Shown here: piece after piece, positions 1 to 10,900 of the stretch | Position numbering within the stretch: the first letter of the stretch is position 1 | How the letters are laid out: the number at the start of each line of letters is the position of its first letter | Assembly: GCA_964647625.1 (NCBI GenBank) | Contig: CAZYHZ010000018.1 | Location: 8,660 to 72,659, forward strand | Reading direction: 5' to 3' | DNA: 64,000 bases | DNA from: DASRJG01 sp964647625 | GTDB lineage: Bacteria; Acidobacteriota; Polarisedimenticolia; Polarisedimenticolales; DASRJG01 | The notes under the pieces: generated by a model | What the model was told of the DNA's origin: nothing | The model's input: only the letters and a program-made list of their open reading frames with translations | Database searches by the model: none | Program-made: the position numbers and the translations under genes

Positions 1-2
1 GC

Positions 3-839
3 GACCTGCTCCAGCAGCTGCTCTCGCCGCTGTTTCCGCTTGTGATGCCGGGCGTGACGAATCTTTGGTCGTACGGGGAGACCGGCTACCACTCGCTCGC
101 GGCTGCTGTCGTGAAGGAACGGTACAAGCGCGAGGCGATGGCATCCGCGTTCCGGATCCTGGGTGAGGGTCAGCTCTCGCTGACGAAGTTCCTCATCGTG
201 CTCGATCGCGATTTGGACCTTCGCGACTTCAAAGCGGTGCTCACGCATCTCCTCGAGCGCACGCACGCCGAGACCGACCTCTTCGTGTTCGCGAACGTTT
301 CGATGGATACGCTCGACTACAACACGGCGACGATCAACGAGGGCTCCAAGGGCGTGTGGCTCGGGCTGGGGGACCCCGTCCGGTCGCTGCCTCGCGAATT
401 CCGCCCCGAGGTCCCATTACCTCAAGGGGCTCGTGAGCCGCACGTGTTCTCGCCGGGTTGCCTGATCGTGGGCGGCCCCGAGTTTTCGGCCGAGCCCGGC
501 GCCGCGTCGCGCTTTGCGGCGGATCGCGCCTTCCGAGATTGGCCTCTGGTTGTGCTGACCGACGAGCCGGCGCGTGCGGCAGCGTCCACGATCAACTTCC
601 TCTGGACGACGTTCACGCGCTTCGAGCCCGCGGCGGACATCCATGCCGCGACGAAGCGCATCGTACGCAATCACGTCGCCTTCGCGCCCCCGATCGTGAT
701 CGACGCGCGCCTCAAGCCCGGATTCCCCAAGGAACTGTTCGCCGACGTTGCGACAGCGGAGCGAGTGACGAAGCGCTGGCGGGAGTACTTCCCGCGTGGC
801 GTCGAGATGGGGGATTCGGCGAAGGCCGGGCTCGACTAA
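3..839 (+). CDS. UbiD-family decarboxylase, C-terminal part (5' truncated by window edge)
   Basis: The frame is open from the first bases of the window, so the start lies upstream. About 279 residues are visible. The segment with a conserved D-R-D-x-D-L-x-D stretch, followed by a V-x-M-D-x-L-D-Y-N region and a G-S-K-G-V motif, matches the C-terminal half of UbiD-type prenylated-FMN decarboxylases. These act on aromatic or unsaturated carboxylic acids, for example in ubiquinone or menaquinone synthesis. The substrate cannot be told from this half. The stop codon overlaps the stop of the convergent methyltransferase gene. The family call is fairly secure; the role is open. Confidence 0.75.
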   Translation, partial: DLLQQLLSPLFPLVMPGVTNLWSYGETGYHSLAAAVVKERYKREAMASAFRILGEGQLSLTKFLIVLDRDLDLRDFKAVLTHLLERTHAETDLFVFANVSMDTLDYNTATINEGSKGVWLGLGDPVRSLPREFRPEVPLPQGAREPHVFSPGCLIVGGPEFSAEPGAASRFAADRAFRDWPLVVLTDEPARAAASTINFLWTTFTRFEPAADIHAATKRIVRNHVAFAPPIVIDARLKPGFPKELFADVATAERVTKRWREYFPRGVEMGDSAKAGLD

Positions 840-1594
840 GCGCTCGGCGCCGCGGCGTACGCCTTGAGGTCGTAGTCCATCACGACCCTCCCGTTGGCCT
901 CGTGCTTGCGGAACAACGACTCGAGCGCCTCGACCATCGCCTCGTGCCTCGGCTGGCCGGCCGCCGGGACGTAAGACGACGACAGCAGCCGCGCGCGGAG
1001 GCCGTCGTAGTCGAGGATCTGCGCGTTGCCGAAATCGCGGTGAGCGTACGGTCCGCCGAAGAAGGCGAGGATCTCCGCGTCCACGACGTTCTCGTGGCGG
1101 ACGGTGAGGTAGTCTGTCCCGAACTCTCGCAGCAGAGCCTCGTAATCCATTGCGAACGCCGAGCCGGTCAACCTGCGGACATTCCAGAGCAGCGCGATCG
1201 GCCCACCGGGCTTCAGGATGCGAACGCACTCGCGCTTGAACGCGCCGGGGTCGAACCAGTGGAACGCCTGCGCGGCGACGACGAGCGCGACAGACTCCTC
1301 GGGAAGACCGGTCGCCTCCGCCGATCCGTCGTGAGCATGGAACCGTGGATTGCCGCCGAGCCGCGCGACGGCGGCGTCGCGCATTGGCGCATTGGGCTCT
1401 ACGGCGTGGACTTCGAACCCATGACGCAGGAACAGCTCCGCCGAGATTCCCGTGCCGGCGCCGACGTCGGCGATCGGGGCGGGCGGCGCCAGATCGAACA
1501 CGGCGGCGAGCCAGGGGACGACGGCATCCGGGTAGCCGGGGCGGCCTTTGACGTACTGATCGACACGGTTGGCGAATCGCTCCTGGGGTCGCAT
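836..1594 (-). CDS. class I SAM-dependent methyltransferase
   Basis: A 252-residue protein. The glycine-rich SAM-binding motif I (DVGAGTGISAE) lies near residues 43-53. An acidic E-P-N follows strand 2, and a motif near the V-V-A-A-Q-A-F-H-W-F segment is typical of Methyltransf_11 proteins related to UbiE/BioC and yeast trans-aconitate-like enzymes. The ATG at 1594 is preferred over one 11 codons upstream because GAGG sits 5 bases before it. The gene is divergent from the acetyltransferase at 1627, leaving about 32 bp for both promoters. No membrane segment is seen. The methyl acceptor is unknown. Confidence 0.8.
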   Translation of the reverse strand: MRPQERFANRVDQYVKGRPGYPDAVVPWLAAVFDLAPPAPIADVGAGTGISAELFLRHGFEVHAVEPNAPMRDAAVARLGGNPRFHAHDGSAEATGLPEESVALVVAAQAFHWFDPGAFKRECVRILKPGGPIALLWNVRRLTGSAFAMDYEALLREFGTDYLTVRHENVVDAEILAFFGGPYAHRDFGNAQILDYDGLRARLLSSSYVPAAGQPRHEAMVEALESLFRKHEANGRVVMDYDLKAYAAAPSA

Positions 1595-1626
1595 CGGATC
1601 CTCGTTTCGGATGGTAATGTTACGCA

Positions 1627-2139
1627 ATGGACGGCGTCGTGGTACGTCTCGGCCGCGGCGAAGACCTGCCGCAGCTGACCGACCTGTACAACCACTACGT
1701 CAAGACGTCTCCGGCGACGTTCGATCTCGCGCCGGTTTCTCTCGAGTCCCGCCGCGAATGGATGGGCCGCTACGCCGACACGGGGCCGCACCGGCTGTTC
1801 GTCGCGGCGGCCGGCGACGCCATCGCGGGGTACGCGACGAGCGGCAAATTTCGCGACAAGCCGGGGTATCAGACCTCGGTCGAGCTGACCGTTTACGTTC
1901 ATCCCGACTTTCATGGGCGCGGGATCGGGACCGCCCTCTACTCCGAGCTGTTCTCGGCGCTCGCCCAGGAGAATCTCCACCGCGTGTACGCCGCCGTCGT
2001 CGTGCCCAACGATGCGTCGCTCGCCCTCCACGCACGGTTCGGCTTCCTGCCGGTCGGGATCTGGCGCGAGGTCGGCAGGAAGTTCGACAGGTACTGGGAC
2101 GTCCAGTGGCTGGAGTGTGCCCTACCGCGGCCCGGATAA
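1627..2139 (+). CDS. GNAT N-acetyltransferase, phosphinothricin acetyltransferase-like
   Basis: A 170-residue single-domain GNAT protein. The acetyl-CoA pyrophosphate loop is visible as V-H-P-D-F-H-G-R-G-I-G-T, followed by the V-V-P-N-D-A-S-L-A-L-H pattern and a GFLPVGIWREVGRKF block. This C-terminal pattern is characteristic of the Pat/Bar and YncA branch, which acetylates phosphinothricin, methionine sulfone or related small amines. No SD is visible ahead of the ATG and a TAATGT box lies close by, so a very short leader is possible. The natural substrate is unknown. Confidence 0.8.
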   Translation: MDGVVVRLGRGEDLPQLTDLYNHYVKTSPATFDLAPVSLESRREWMGRYADTGPHRLFVAAAGDAIAGYATSGKFRDKPGYQTSVELTVYVHPDFHGRGIGTALYSELFSALAQENLHRVYAAVVVPNDASLALHARFGFLPVGIWREVGRKFDRYWDVQWLECALPRPG

Positions 2140-2220
2140 CGGATCGAAGTTGCCCAGAATCTGGAGAGGCAATCGGGAAGAGTCGGCGTAACATCGTCCA
2201 TCCCAAGGAGGAGACTCATC

Positions 2221-2529
2221 GTGAAAGCCAAGACCATCGTTCCGATCGCTCTGTTGGCCGGTCTCGTCGCCCTGCCCGTGCTGGCTGCCGAGGACGGAAC
2301 GGCCCTCTACAACTCGAAGTGCGCGGGATGCCACGGAGCGGACGGCGTCGCGAAGAAGATGGCCGCGGGCTCGCGGAACTTCAACGACGCGGCCTTCAAG
2401 AAGGAAGCGACCGTCGAGATGATTTCGAAGGACGTCAAGGAAGGTAAGGGCAAGATGAAGGGCATGGGCGACAAGCTCAGCGCCGACCAGGTGGCGGCGA
2501 TCGCGAACCACGTCCTGACCCTGAAGTAG
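2221..2529 (+). CDS. small periplasmic class I cytochrome c
   Basis: A 102-residue protein with a Sec signal peptide (about residues 1-23, ending A-L-P-V-L-A-A). One haem-binding CAGCH motif lies at residues 34-38, and Met-rich sequence near residues 75-85 offers the axial Met ligand. It therefore looks like a soluble monohaem electron carrier of the cytochrome c5/c551 size class. The start is GTG, supported by an AAGGAGG box about 10 bases upstream. It stands alone, convergent to the succinate dehydrogenase genes. A link to that respiratory chain is inferred only from position. Confidence 0.85.
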   Translation: MKAKTIVPIALLAGLVALPVLAAEDGTALYNSKCAGCHGADGVAKKMAAGSRNFNDAAFKKEATVEMISKDVKEGKGKMKGMGDKLSADQVAAIANHVLTLK

Positions 2530-2532
2530 CGC

Positions 2533-2552
2533 GGGGCAGCCCCAGCTCTTTT
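2533..2552 (+). terminator. possible weak terminator after cytochrome c gene
   Basis: A GGGG-CAG-CCCC hairpin is followed by AGCTCTTTTCC between two convergent genes. The stem is only 4-5 bp with a tight loop, so this is a modest candidate. Confidence 0.3.
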
Positions 2553-2553
2553 C

Positions 2554-3300
2554 CTAGCGCTTGACCAGCGAGGCCGCGATGTAGTCGCGGTTCATGCGGG
2601 CGATCGTCTCGAGCGAGATCCCCTTGGGGCACGCGACCTCGCACTCGCCGTGGTTCGTGCACGAGCCGAATGCCTCGGCGTCCATCTGGGCGACCATGCG
2701 GAGCGCGCGCGAATCGCGCTCGGCCTGGCCTTGAGGGAGAAGGCCGAGGTGGGAGATCTTCGCCGCGACGAACAGCGACGCGGACGCGTTCGGACAAGCG
2801 GCGACGCACGCGCCGCACCCGATGCACGCGGCGGCGTCCATCGCGCGCTCGGCGTCGTCCTTCGGCACGGGGATCGCGTTCCCGTCGGGGGCGCTTCCCG
2901 ACGGCACCGAGATGTACCCGCCCGCCTGGATGATCCGGTCGAAGGCGGTGCGGTCGACGACGAGATCGCGGACGACGGGGAACGCCGCGGCGCGCCAGGG
3001 CTCGATCGTGATCGCGTCTCCGTCGTTGAACGTGCGCATGTGGAGCTGGCACGTCGTCGTCAACGCTCGCGGACCGTGTGCGGAACCGTTGATCACCATG
3101 CCGCACGTGCCGCAGATGCCCTCGCGGCAATCGTGATCGAATGCGATCGGAGCTTCGCCCTTCTCGATGAGCCCCTCGTTGACGACATCGAGCATCTCGA
3201 GGAACGACATGTCGGGGCTGATGCCCGTCGCGGCGTACGTCACGAACCGGCCGGACGCCTGGGCCGAGGGTTGCCGCCACACGTGCAGGGTGAGGTTCAT
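2554..3300 (-). CDS. sdhB: succinate dehydrogenase/fumarate reductase iron-sulfur subunit
   Basis: A 248-residue protein that passes electrons from the flavoprotein to quinone. An N-terminal plant-type ferredoxin domain carries CREGICGTCG plus a later Cys for the 2Fe-2S cluster. The C-terminal domain carries CIGCGACVAACP for the 4Fe-4S cluster and C-T-N-H-G-E-C-E-V-A-C-P for the 3Fe-4S cluster. The ATG at 3300 lies 2 bases after the sdhA stop, as expected for the third gene of an sdhCAB operon. The same frame stays open far upstream through sdhA; that extension is not coding. The short B subunit fits the single-cytochrome (type B) complex seen in Bacillus, Campylobacter-like and Acidobacteriota enzymes. 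Confidence 0.93.
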   Translation of the reverse strand: MNLTLHVWRQPSAQASGRFVTYAATGISPDMSFLEMLDVVNEGLIEKGEAPIAFDHDCREGICGTCGMVINGSAHGPRALTTTCQLHMRTFNDGDAITIEPWRAAAFPVVRDLVVDRTAFDRIIQAGGYISVPSGSAPDGNAIPVPKDDAERAMDAAACIGCGACVAACPNASASLFVAAKISHLGLLPQGQAERDSRALRMVAQMDAEAFGSCTNHGECEVACPKGISLETIARMNRDYIAASLVKR

Positions 3301-3302
3301 GG

Positions 3303-5216
<1,914 letters not shown>

Positions 5217-5224
5217 GACGCCGC

Positions 5225-5911
5225 CTACTTCAACACGCCGGTCATCACCGCGAGGGGGACCGCGATGAAGCCGAGGACGATGACGACGGTGAACACGGTC
5301 GCCGCGGCGTTACGCGCGCGGTTCCAGCGTGGGTGCGAGGCGCCCAGGGTCTGCAGCATGCTCCAGGTTCCGTGCTTCAGGTGCAGGCCCAGAGCCAGCA
5401 TCGCCACGATGTAGGCGACCGAGACGGGCCACACCGAGAATCCCGCGATCAGGTTGTGCCGGACGTCCCCGTCGACGAAGCTCGGATGGACGGTGCCGAC
5501 CGTGAAATGGAGGAGGTGATACACGATGAACAGGAGGAGGATCGGCCCGCTCCAGCGCATCGTCCGGGACGCGTAGGTCGAGGCGTCGGGCGTCACCGCG
5601 CGATAGGCGACCGGGCGCGCATTCCAGCTCGTGCGGCTCAACGACCACGCCGCCCAGACGTGCCCGGCGACCGAACCGAGGAGCACGCCGCGCGCGATCC
5701 AGATCCCCGCTCCGTGCAGCGCTTCCTTGAGGAACAGGCCGTAGCGGTTGATCGCCTCGAGGTCGGGGAGGAAGACCTGGAGGTTTCCGAGCATGTGGAC
5801 GAAGACGAACCCGAAGAGAACGAGGCCCGTCACGGCCATCACGACCTTGCGCCCGATCGTCGAGGCCAGGAACGTGGGACGTCCGAGCGATGTCGCTTCC
5901 GCCTGCGCCAT
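5225..5911 (-). CDS. sdhC: succinate dehydrogenase cytochrome b558-type membrane anchor
   Basis: A 228-residue membrane protein with five hydrophobic segments. Histidines lie in F-V-H-M-L-G-N, A-G-H-V-W-A-A, V-Y-H-L-L-H-F and L-G-L-H-L-K-H-G, the layout of the SdhC b558 family that binds two b haems in one polypeptide. No separate SdhD is present, as expected for this family. The ATG at 5911 is taken as the start; its SD is weak, and a TTG 13 codons upstream is possible. It is the first gene of the sdhCAB operon, which anchors the complex in the inner membrane. Confidence 0.88.
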   Translation of the reverse strand: MAQAEATSLGRPTFLASTIGRKVVMAVTGLVLFGFVFVHMLGNLQVFLPDLEAINRYGLFLKEALHGAGIWIARGVLLGSVAGHVWAAWSLSRTSWNARPVAYRAVTPDASTYASRTMRWSGPILLLFIVYHLLHFTVGTVHPSFVDGDVRHNLIAGFSVWPVSVAYIVAMLALGLHLKHGTWSMLQTLGASHPRWNRARNAAATVFTVVIVLGFIAVPLAVMTGVLK

Positions 5912-5957
5912 GGACGCGGGAGGATAGCGCGCCGGTTTCGGAGACGGCAAGGCGGCT

Positions 5958-7610
5958 TCAGTGCGCCGCGGGCTTTCGCTTGCTCTCGAACTCGTCGCCC
6001 TTGTACCAGGCGGGGAGCTTGTCGCCCTGCATCACGCTCAACCCGACCCGGTAGGCGAGGACGTCGTCCTCGACCATGCCGTCGAGATTCCACTCGGGCG
6101 TGACGACGTCGCTCGGCTGGTGATAGCGCGTCTTCCGGAACTCGGCTTCTTTCTCTTTGCCCCAGCCGGCGGGCCGCCCGATGTAGGTCTGGCCCGACTT
6201 GAAGTAGAGCGCCGGGATGCCGCCGCGGGCGAAGTTGAGCTGATCGGAGCGGTAGTAGTAGCCCTTGTCCGGCTCGGGCTCGTCGACGACCGTGCGGGAC
6301 TGGGTCTTGGCGGCGGTCGCGAGGCGGTCCTCGAGGTCGGATTTTCCCTTGCCGATGATCGCGACATCCTTCGTGCGGCCGAAGATGTTCCCGCCGTCGA
6401 TGTTGAGGTTGGCGGCGATCTTGTCGAGCGGCATCGCGGGGTGGGCGACGAAATACTGCGAGCCCAGAAGCCCTTGCTCTTCGCCGCCGACGAACAGGGC
6501 GATGACGCTCCGCTTCGGCTTCGGCGTGGTCGCAACCATCGCCTCCGCGATCGCCAGCACCTGCGCGCAGCCGGACGCGTTGTCGAGCGCCCCGTTGTAG
6601 ATCTTGTCACCCGTCGCGTCGGGCGCGCCGATCCCGAGGTGATCGTGATGAGCCGTGTAGACCATCGCCTCGTAGCGGAGCAGGGGATCCGCCCCCCGCA
6701 GGATGCCCACGACGTTGGCGGTCGCGGTGTTCTCGAGCTTCACGTCGAACGCGATCGACGTCGAGACGCCGAGCATCACCGGCTTGAAGTCGCGCGACCT
6801 CGCGGCCTTGACCAGGTCATCGAGATTCTTGCCGCCGAGCGCCGCGAGCTTCCGGGCGGCACCCTCCGTCATCCAGCTGCGCAGCTTGACCCGGGGCTCG
6901 CCTTGGGTGGGAAGCTCGAACGCCGTCCCGGACCACGACGTCTGGACGACGTTCCATCCGTAGCCGGCCGACGGCTCGGTGTGGATGATGATCGCCCCCG
7001 CGGCGCCGTGGCGCGCCGCGCTCTCGTACTTGTAGTCCCACCGGCCGTAGTACAGCCGCTTCGTTCCGGCGAACAACGCGGGATCCCAGTCGGGATCGTT
7101 GTTGAGCATGACGAGGATCTTGCCCTTGACGTCCAGGCCCTTGAAGTCGTCCCACTTGAATTCCGGGGCCTCGATCCCGTAGCCGACGAACACCAGCTCG
7201 GCATGGTCGATCGCAACGTGCTTTTCTTGCACGCCGGAGTTGCCGATGAAGTCTTGCCACCACGAGAACGTCGCCTTTCGCCCGTTGTCCGTCTGGAACG
7301 CCCAAGTCTCGGGATGCTGCATCGTGACCCCGACGATCGGGAACGGCTGCTCCCAGCCTCCGTCGGGACCGAAGGGCTCGAACCCGAGCATCTGGAGCCG
7401 CATGATCAGGTACTTGCGCGCCATCTTGTCGCCGGCGCTTCCGGGACCGCGCCCCTCCATCGCATCGTCGGAGAGGGCCTTGATGTCGGTCATCAGCCCC
7501 TTCGCGGTGATGCGGGAGGCGGGATCGTCGGCGGCGAGACCGGACAGGGCAAGGAACGTGGAGAGGAGAACGGCGGAAAGTGTTCGCATAGCCCGTGAGA
7601 ATAGCATCAT
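5958..7610 (-). CDS. secreted M28-family zinc metallopeptidase with PA insert
   Basis: About 550 residues, beginning with a signal peptide that ends A-L-S-G-L-A-A. An N-terminal M-E-G-R-x-x-G-S-A-G segment precedes a protease-associated region (about residues 130-280). The M28 core follows: A-H-H-D-H-L-G-I-G, D-N-A-S-G-C, G-E-E-Q-G-L-L-G-S and N-I-D-G-G-N supply the zinc ligands, with Y-H-Q-P-S-D near the end. It is likely an extracytoplasmic aminopeptidase. The ATG at 7610 is chosen because GGAGGA lies 9-10 bases upstream; ATGs at 7607 and 7589 are alternatives. It is divergent from the RHS gene. Confidence 0.88.
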   Translation of the reverse strand: MMLFSRAMRTLSAVLLSTFLALSGLAADDPASRITAKGLMTDIKALSDDAMEGRGPGSAGDKMARKYLIMRLQMLGFEPFGPDGGWEQPFPIVGVTMQHPETWAFQTDNGRKATFSWWQDFIGNSGVQEKHVAIDHAELVFVGYGIEAPEFKWDDFKGLDVKGKILVMLNNDPDWDPALFAGTKRLYYGRWDYKYESAARHGAAGAIIIHTEPSAGYGWNVVQTSWSGTAFELPTQGEPRVKLRSWMTEGAARKLAALGGKNLDDLVKAARSRDFKPVMLGVSTSIAFDVKLENTATANVVGILRGADPLLRYEAMVYTAHHDHLGIGAPDATGDKIYNGALDNASGCAQVLAIAEAMVATTPKPKRSVIALFVGGEEQGLLGSQYFVAHPAMPLDKIAANLNIDGGNIFGRTKDVAIIGKGKSDLEDRLATAAKTQSRTVVDEPEPDKGYYYRSDQLNFARGGIPALYFKSGQTYIGRPAGWGKEKEAEFRKTRYHQPSDVVTPEWNLDGMVEDDVLAYRVGLSVMQGDKLPAWYKGDEFESKRKPAAH

Positions 7611-7973
7611 CGCGCGGGTCCTCCGCGTGGGCGAGCCGGAACCATCAATGGACGTTCCGAGCGCTTCACCAACGGATCGCTGACGATGACAATTGTTCGT
7701 CGCCCGGACCGCGCGGCGGTCGCGTGGCATACACAGTCTCCGTTGTGAATTCACAACGATAAAAAGACGTGCGTCCCTTGTGCCACCTCGGACCGCCGGG
7801 TATCTCGAAATGGAGCACGCAACGAATGCGCGCGCCGGTGATCGGGAACGAAGCGTGTCCGAACGAGGCGAACGATGACATCGAACGACACGAAAACTCA
7901 ACCAATCGTGCGTGCTCACAATCGTCGAAATCTCCGGCGTGTTCGCGGCGCTCCGTCGCGGGGAGGCAATCGC
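7611..7973. other. 363-bp intergenic region between M28 peptidase and RHS gene
   Basis: The region lies between two divergent genes and should hold both promoters. It contains an 18-bp perfect palindrome (listed separately), a nearby A-tract and an SD (GGGAGG at 7961-7966) for the RHS gene. The frame of the RHS gene is open back to 7875, but that stretch has no signal peptide at its start and is taken as untranslated. No RNA gene is visible. Confidence 0.5.
7741..7758. promoter_or_regulatory. 18-bp perfect palindrome, operator candidate
   Basis: CGTTGTGAATTCACAACG reads the same on both strands with no spacer and is followed by an A-tract. Perfect dyads of this size between divergent genes commonly bind dimeric repressors. 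The binding protein is not identifiable. Confidence 0.4.
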
Positions 7974-10900
7974 ATGAGAACCAGAAACTGGGCGATACCA
8001 GCGCTGTTCGCGCTGTTTCTATTTACTTTTGGCCATCCGGCCATCGCCGATCCCGATCCGGGTTTTCCTCCGTTCGGCTCGTTCGCAGGCGACTCGTTCG
8101 ATTCGGTGAACCGTCAGAACTTGAACTTCCGGTTCGAGATCCCGCTTGCAAGCAGCCCGGGGCGCGGCGTCGATCTGCGTCTTCCGATGGTCTACGACTC
8201 GCACTTCTACAAGATCGCGAATGGCGCGTGGGTACCAGAGTCCGACCTGAGCGGGGCCTACAACTTTGGATGGAAGCGAACCTCCCCGACGGGTTCGATG
8301 AATTACACCAAGTTGTCCGACGAGTGCGTCAACAAGCAGGGTATGGAGGTCAACTTCACGCTGTGGCAGGGCTACAGCTATCAGGATCCTTCGGGAACGC
8401 GTCACGTGTTCGCCGCCTTGAGGCGTCAAGGCGGAATGGGGTGCACGCTACCCGCGAACAATCCCACCGGGTACGCGACCGACAACAGCGGCTATTACAT
8501 CGATGCGACGGTCGACGGTGACAACCCGATTGTTTACGCGCCGGGAGGCACGCAGATCAAGAACGACGGGACACTCACCGATCCGAACGGCAACAAGATT
8601 ACCAAGGTCGTAGTCAGCAGCTCCGAGACCGACTGGAAAGATTCGACCGGCCGAGTCGGCATCAAGATCATCGACGGCCCCGGCTACACCGACTACTTGT
8701 CGATGGACACGACCGGCACTTTTCAGACGGTTCGGGTGAACTTTCAGACCTTCTTTGTGGTCGCAGGCTTCAACTGCCCAGGTGTGGACAACTGGGCCGG
8801 AAATGCAGTCTTGCCGGTCTCCGTCGTCTATCCGAATGGCAAGTCCTACACCTTCCAGTACGAGCATGCCCCGGGTCAAGACCCCGGTGTGACGACCGGA
8901 CGATTGTCTCAAGTCACGCTTCCTACGGGCGGTGCCTACGCGTACGACGACATGGACCCCTACGGGATCAACCACCTCGGCATGAGCTGCGTCGACTACA
9001 ACCCGGCGAACCTTTCACGGGTCGTCATGGACGGCGCGGGTGGCAACGCATTCTGGCAGTTCTTACGGACACAGTCCGGCAGCGATTGGAAGACGACGGT
9101 CAACCCGTGGCAGCAGCCATACAACCAGAGTCCCAACCAATCCACCTATCTCTTCACGAACAGAAAGCAAAGCGTCATCAAGCAATACGAGCAGTTGGAA
9201 GGGCAGAGTCCGCTGCTACGGACCGTCAACATCGCGTACACGGTCGCCGGGCAGCCGACGAGTGTGACGACGATCTTGGACGACAACAGACAGTCCAAGG
9301 TTGAGACCGATTACGACTCCTATTCGAACCCGACTCAACAGCGGGAGTATGCATTCGGAACCGGAGCACCGGGCGCCGCCGTCCGCACGACGACATTCAC
9401 ATACTTGAACAGCCAACCGTACGTGTCTCGAAACATCATCAACAAAGTGGCTTCGATGATCGTCCGTGACGGGGGTCCGACCGGGACCATCAAGGCGCGC
9501 GCCACGGCTGCCTATGACGGTTCCTCACTGACCTGCGTGACGGGGGCGCCTCAGCACGACGACTCGGGCTACGGTTGCTCGTTTCTCACGCGAGGGAACC
9601 TCACATCGGTCACGGCGTATACCGACCCGGTGACGCCAGCCGGAGGCATCACCAAGAATTTCATGTACGACTCGCTCGGGAACATGCTCTCGGCCGAGAG
9701 CAATGAGTCCCGTCGTCAGCAATGGTCGTTCTCGTCCACGACGCAATGGGCGCTTCCGGATTCGGCGACCGTGGGCGAAACCGGTGGACCTCAAACCACG
9801 CAGAGCGCCACCTACAACACCTTCACCGGCCTCATGGCCACATCGACGGACGAAAACCTCAAAACCACGTCGTTCACTTACGATACGATGCGTCGCCTTA
9901 CGTCCGTGACGCGTCCGGATTCGACGCAGATCACAGCGACATACGACGACACGAACAACACGGTCCGGCTCAGGTATCCGGTCCAGGGAACCGATACGTT
10001 GAACCTGACGACGACCTACGACGGGCTTGGACGCCAGATCAAGTCGCAGGTGTCGGACACGGCGAGCAACTCGTACTCGATCGTGGAAACGCAGTACGAC
10101 TCGCTCGGAAACCCATATCGCGTCAGCACGCCGCACAACGCGACCGCCCAATATTGGACGGAAACCCGCTTCGACGGTCTGGGGCGTTCCACCAAGATCA
10201 TCCCGCCCGATGGCTCGGCCACTGCCAACAACACATCCATGACATACGCCGGCGCGACCACGACGGTTACCGATCCGGCCGGCCTGCAAAGGAAGTTCGA
10301 AACGGACGCACTGGGCCGCCGCATCAAGACGACCGAGCCCGACGTCGCGAACGGAAACAGCCTGACACAAGAAACCAGCTTCACATTCAACGTGTTCGAC
10401 GAGCCGTTGACATCGATCCAAGGCTCTCAGACGCGGACGAGAGTCTACGACGCCCTGGGACGGCTCACGAGCGCCACCGACCCTGAGTCGGGAACGGTCG
10501 GCTTCGTGTACAACAACTGGAATCTCGCGACCCAGGTGACCGACGCGCGCAACGTCATCAAGGCGATCACATACGACACCATGAACCGCTTGACGGGAGT
10601 GAGCTACAACGTGTCGGGGACTGGGGTACCCGCGACGCCCGCGGTGACATTTACCTACGGAACGAGCACCGCGCTGCTCAACAACGGTCGGCTCTTGACG
10701 ATGACCGACGGCCTCGGCTCCGAGAGCTATTCGTGGAACCAGCTCGGACAGCTAACGCAGACCCAGAAGATCGTCTCCGGAACTACGTACACCACGAGCG
10801 TCGCCTACAATTTGCTTGGCGAGATCACGTCCTTGACGTATCCGTCCGGCCGCGTCGTGCAAAAAACGTACGACGCCGTTGGTCGGCTGTCCGGTATGTT

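Noticed and set aside
7875..7973. RHS start at 7875
   Set aside because: That start puts 33 basic residues before the signal peptide; the ATG at 7974 has a good SD and begins directly with the signal sequence.
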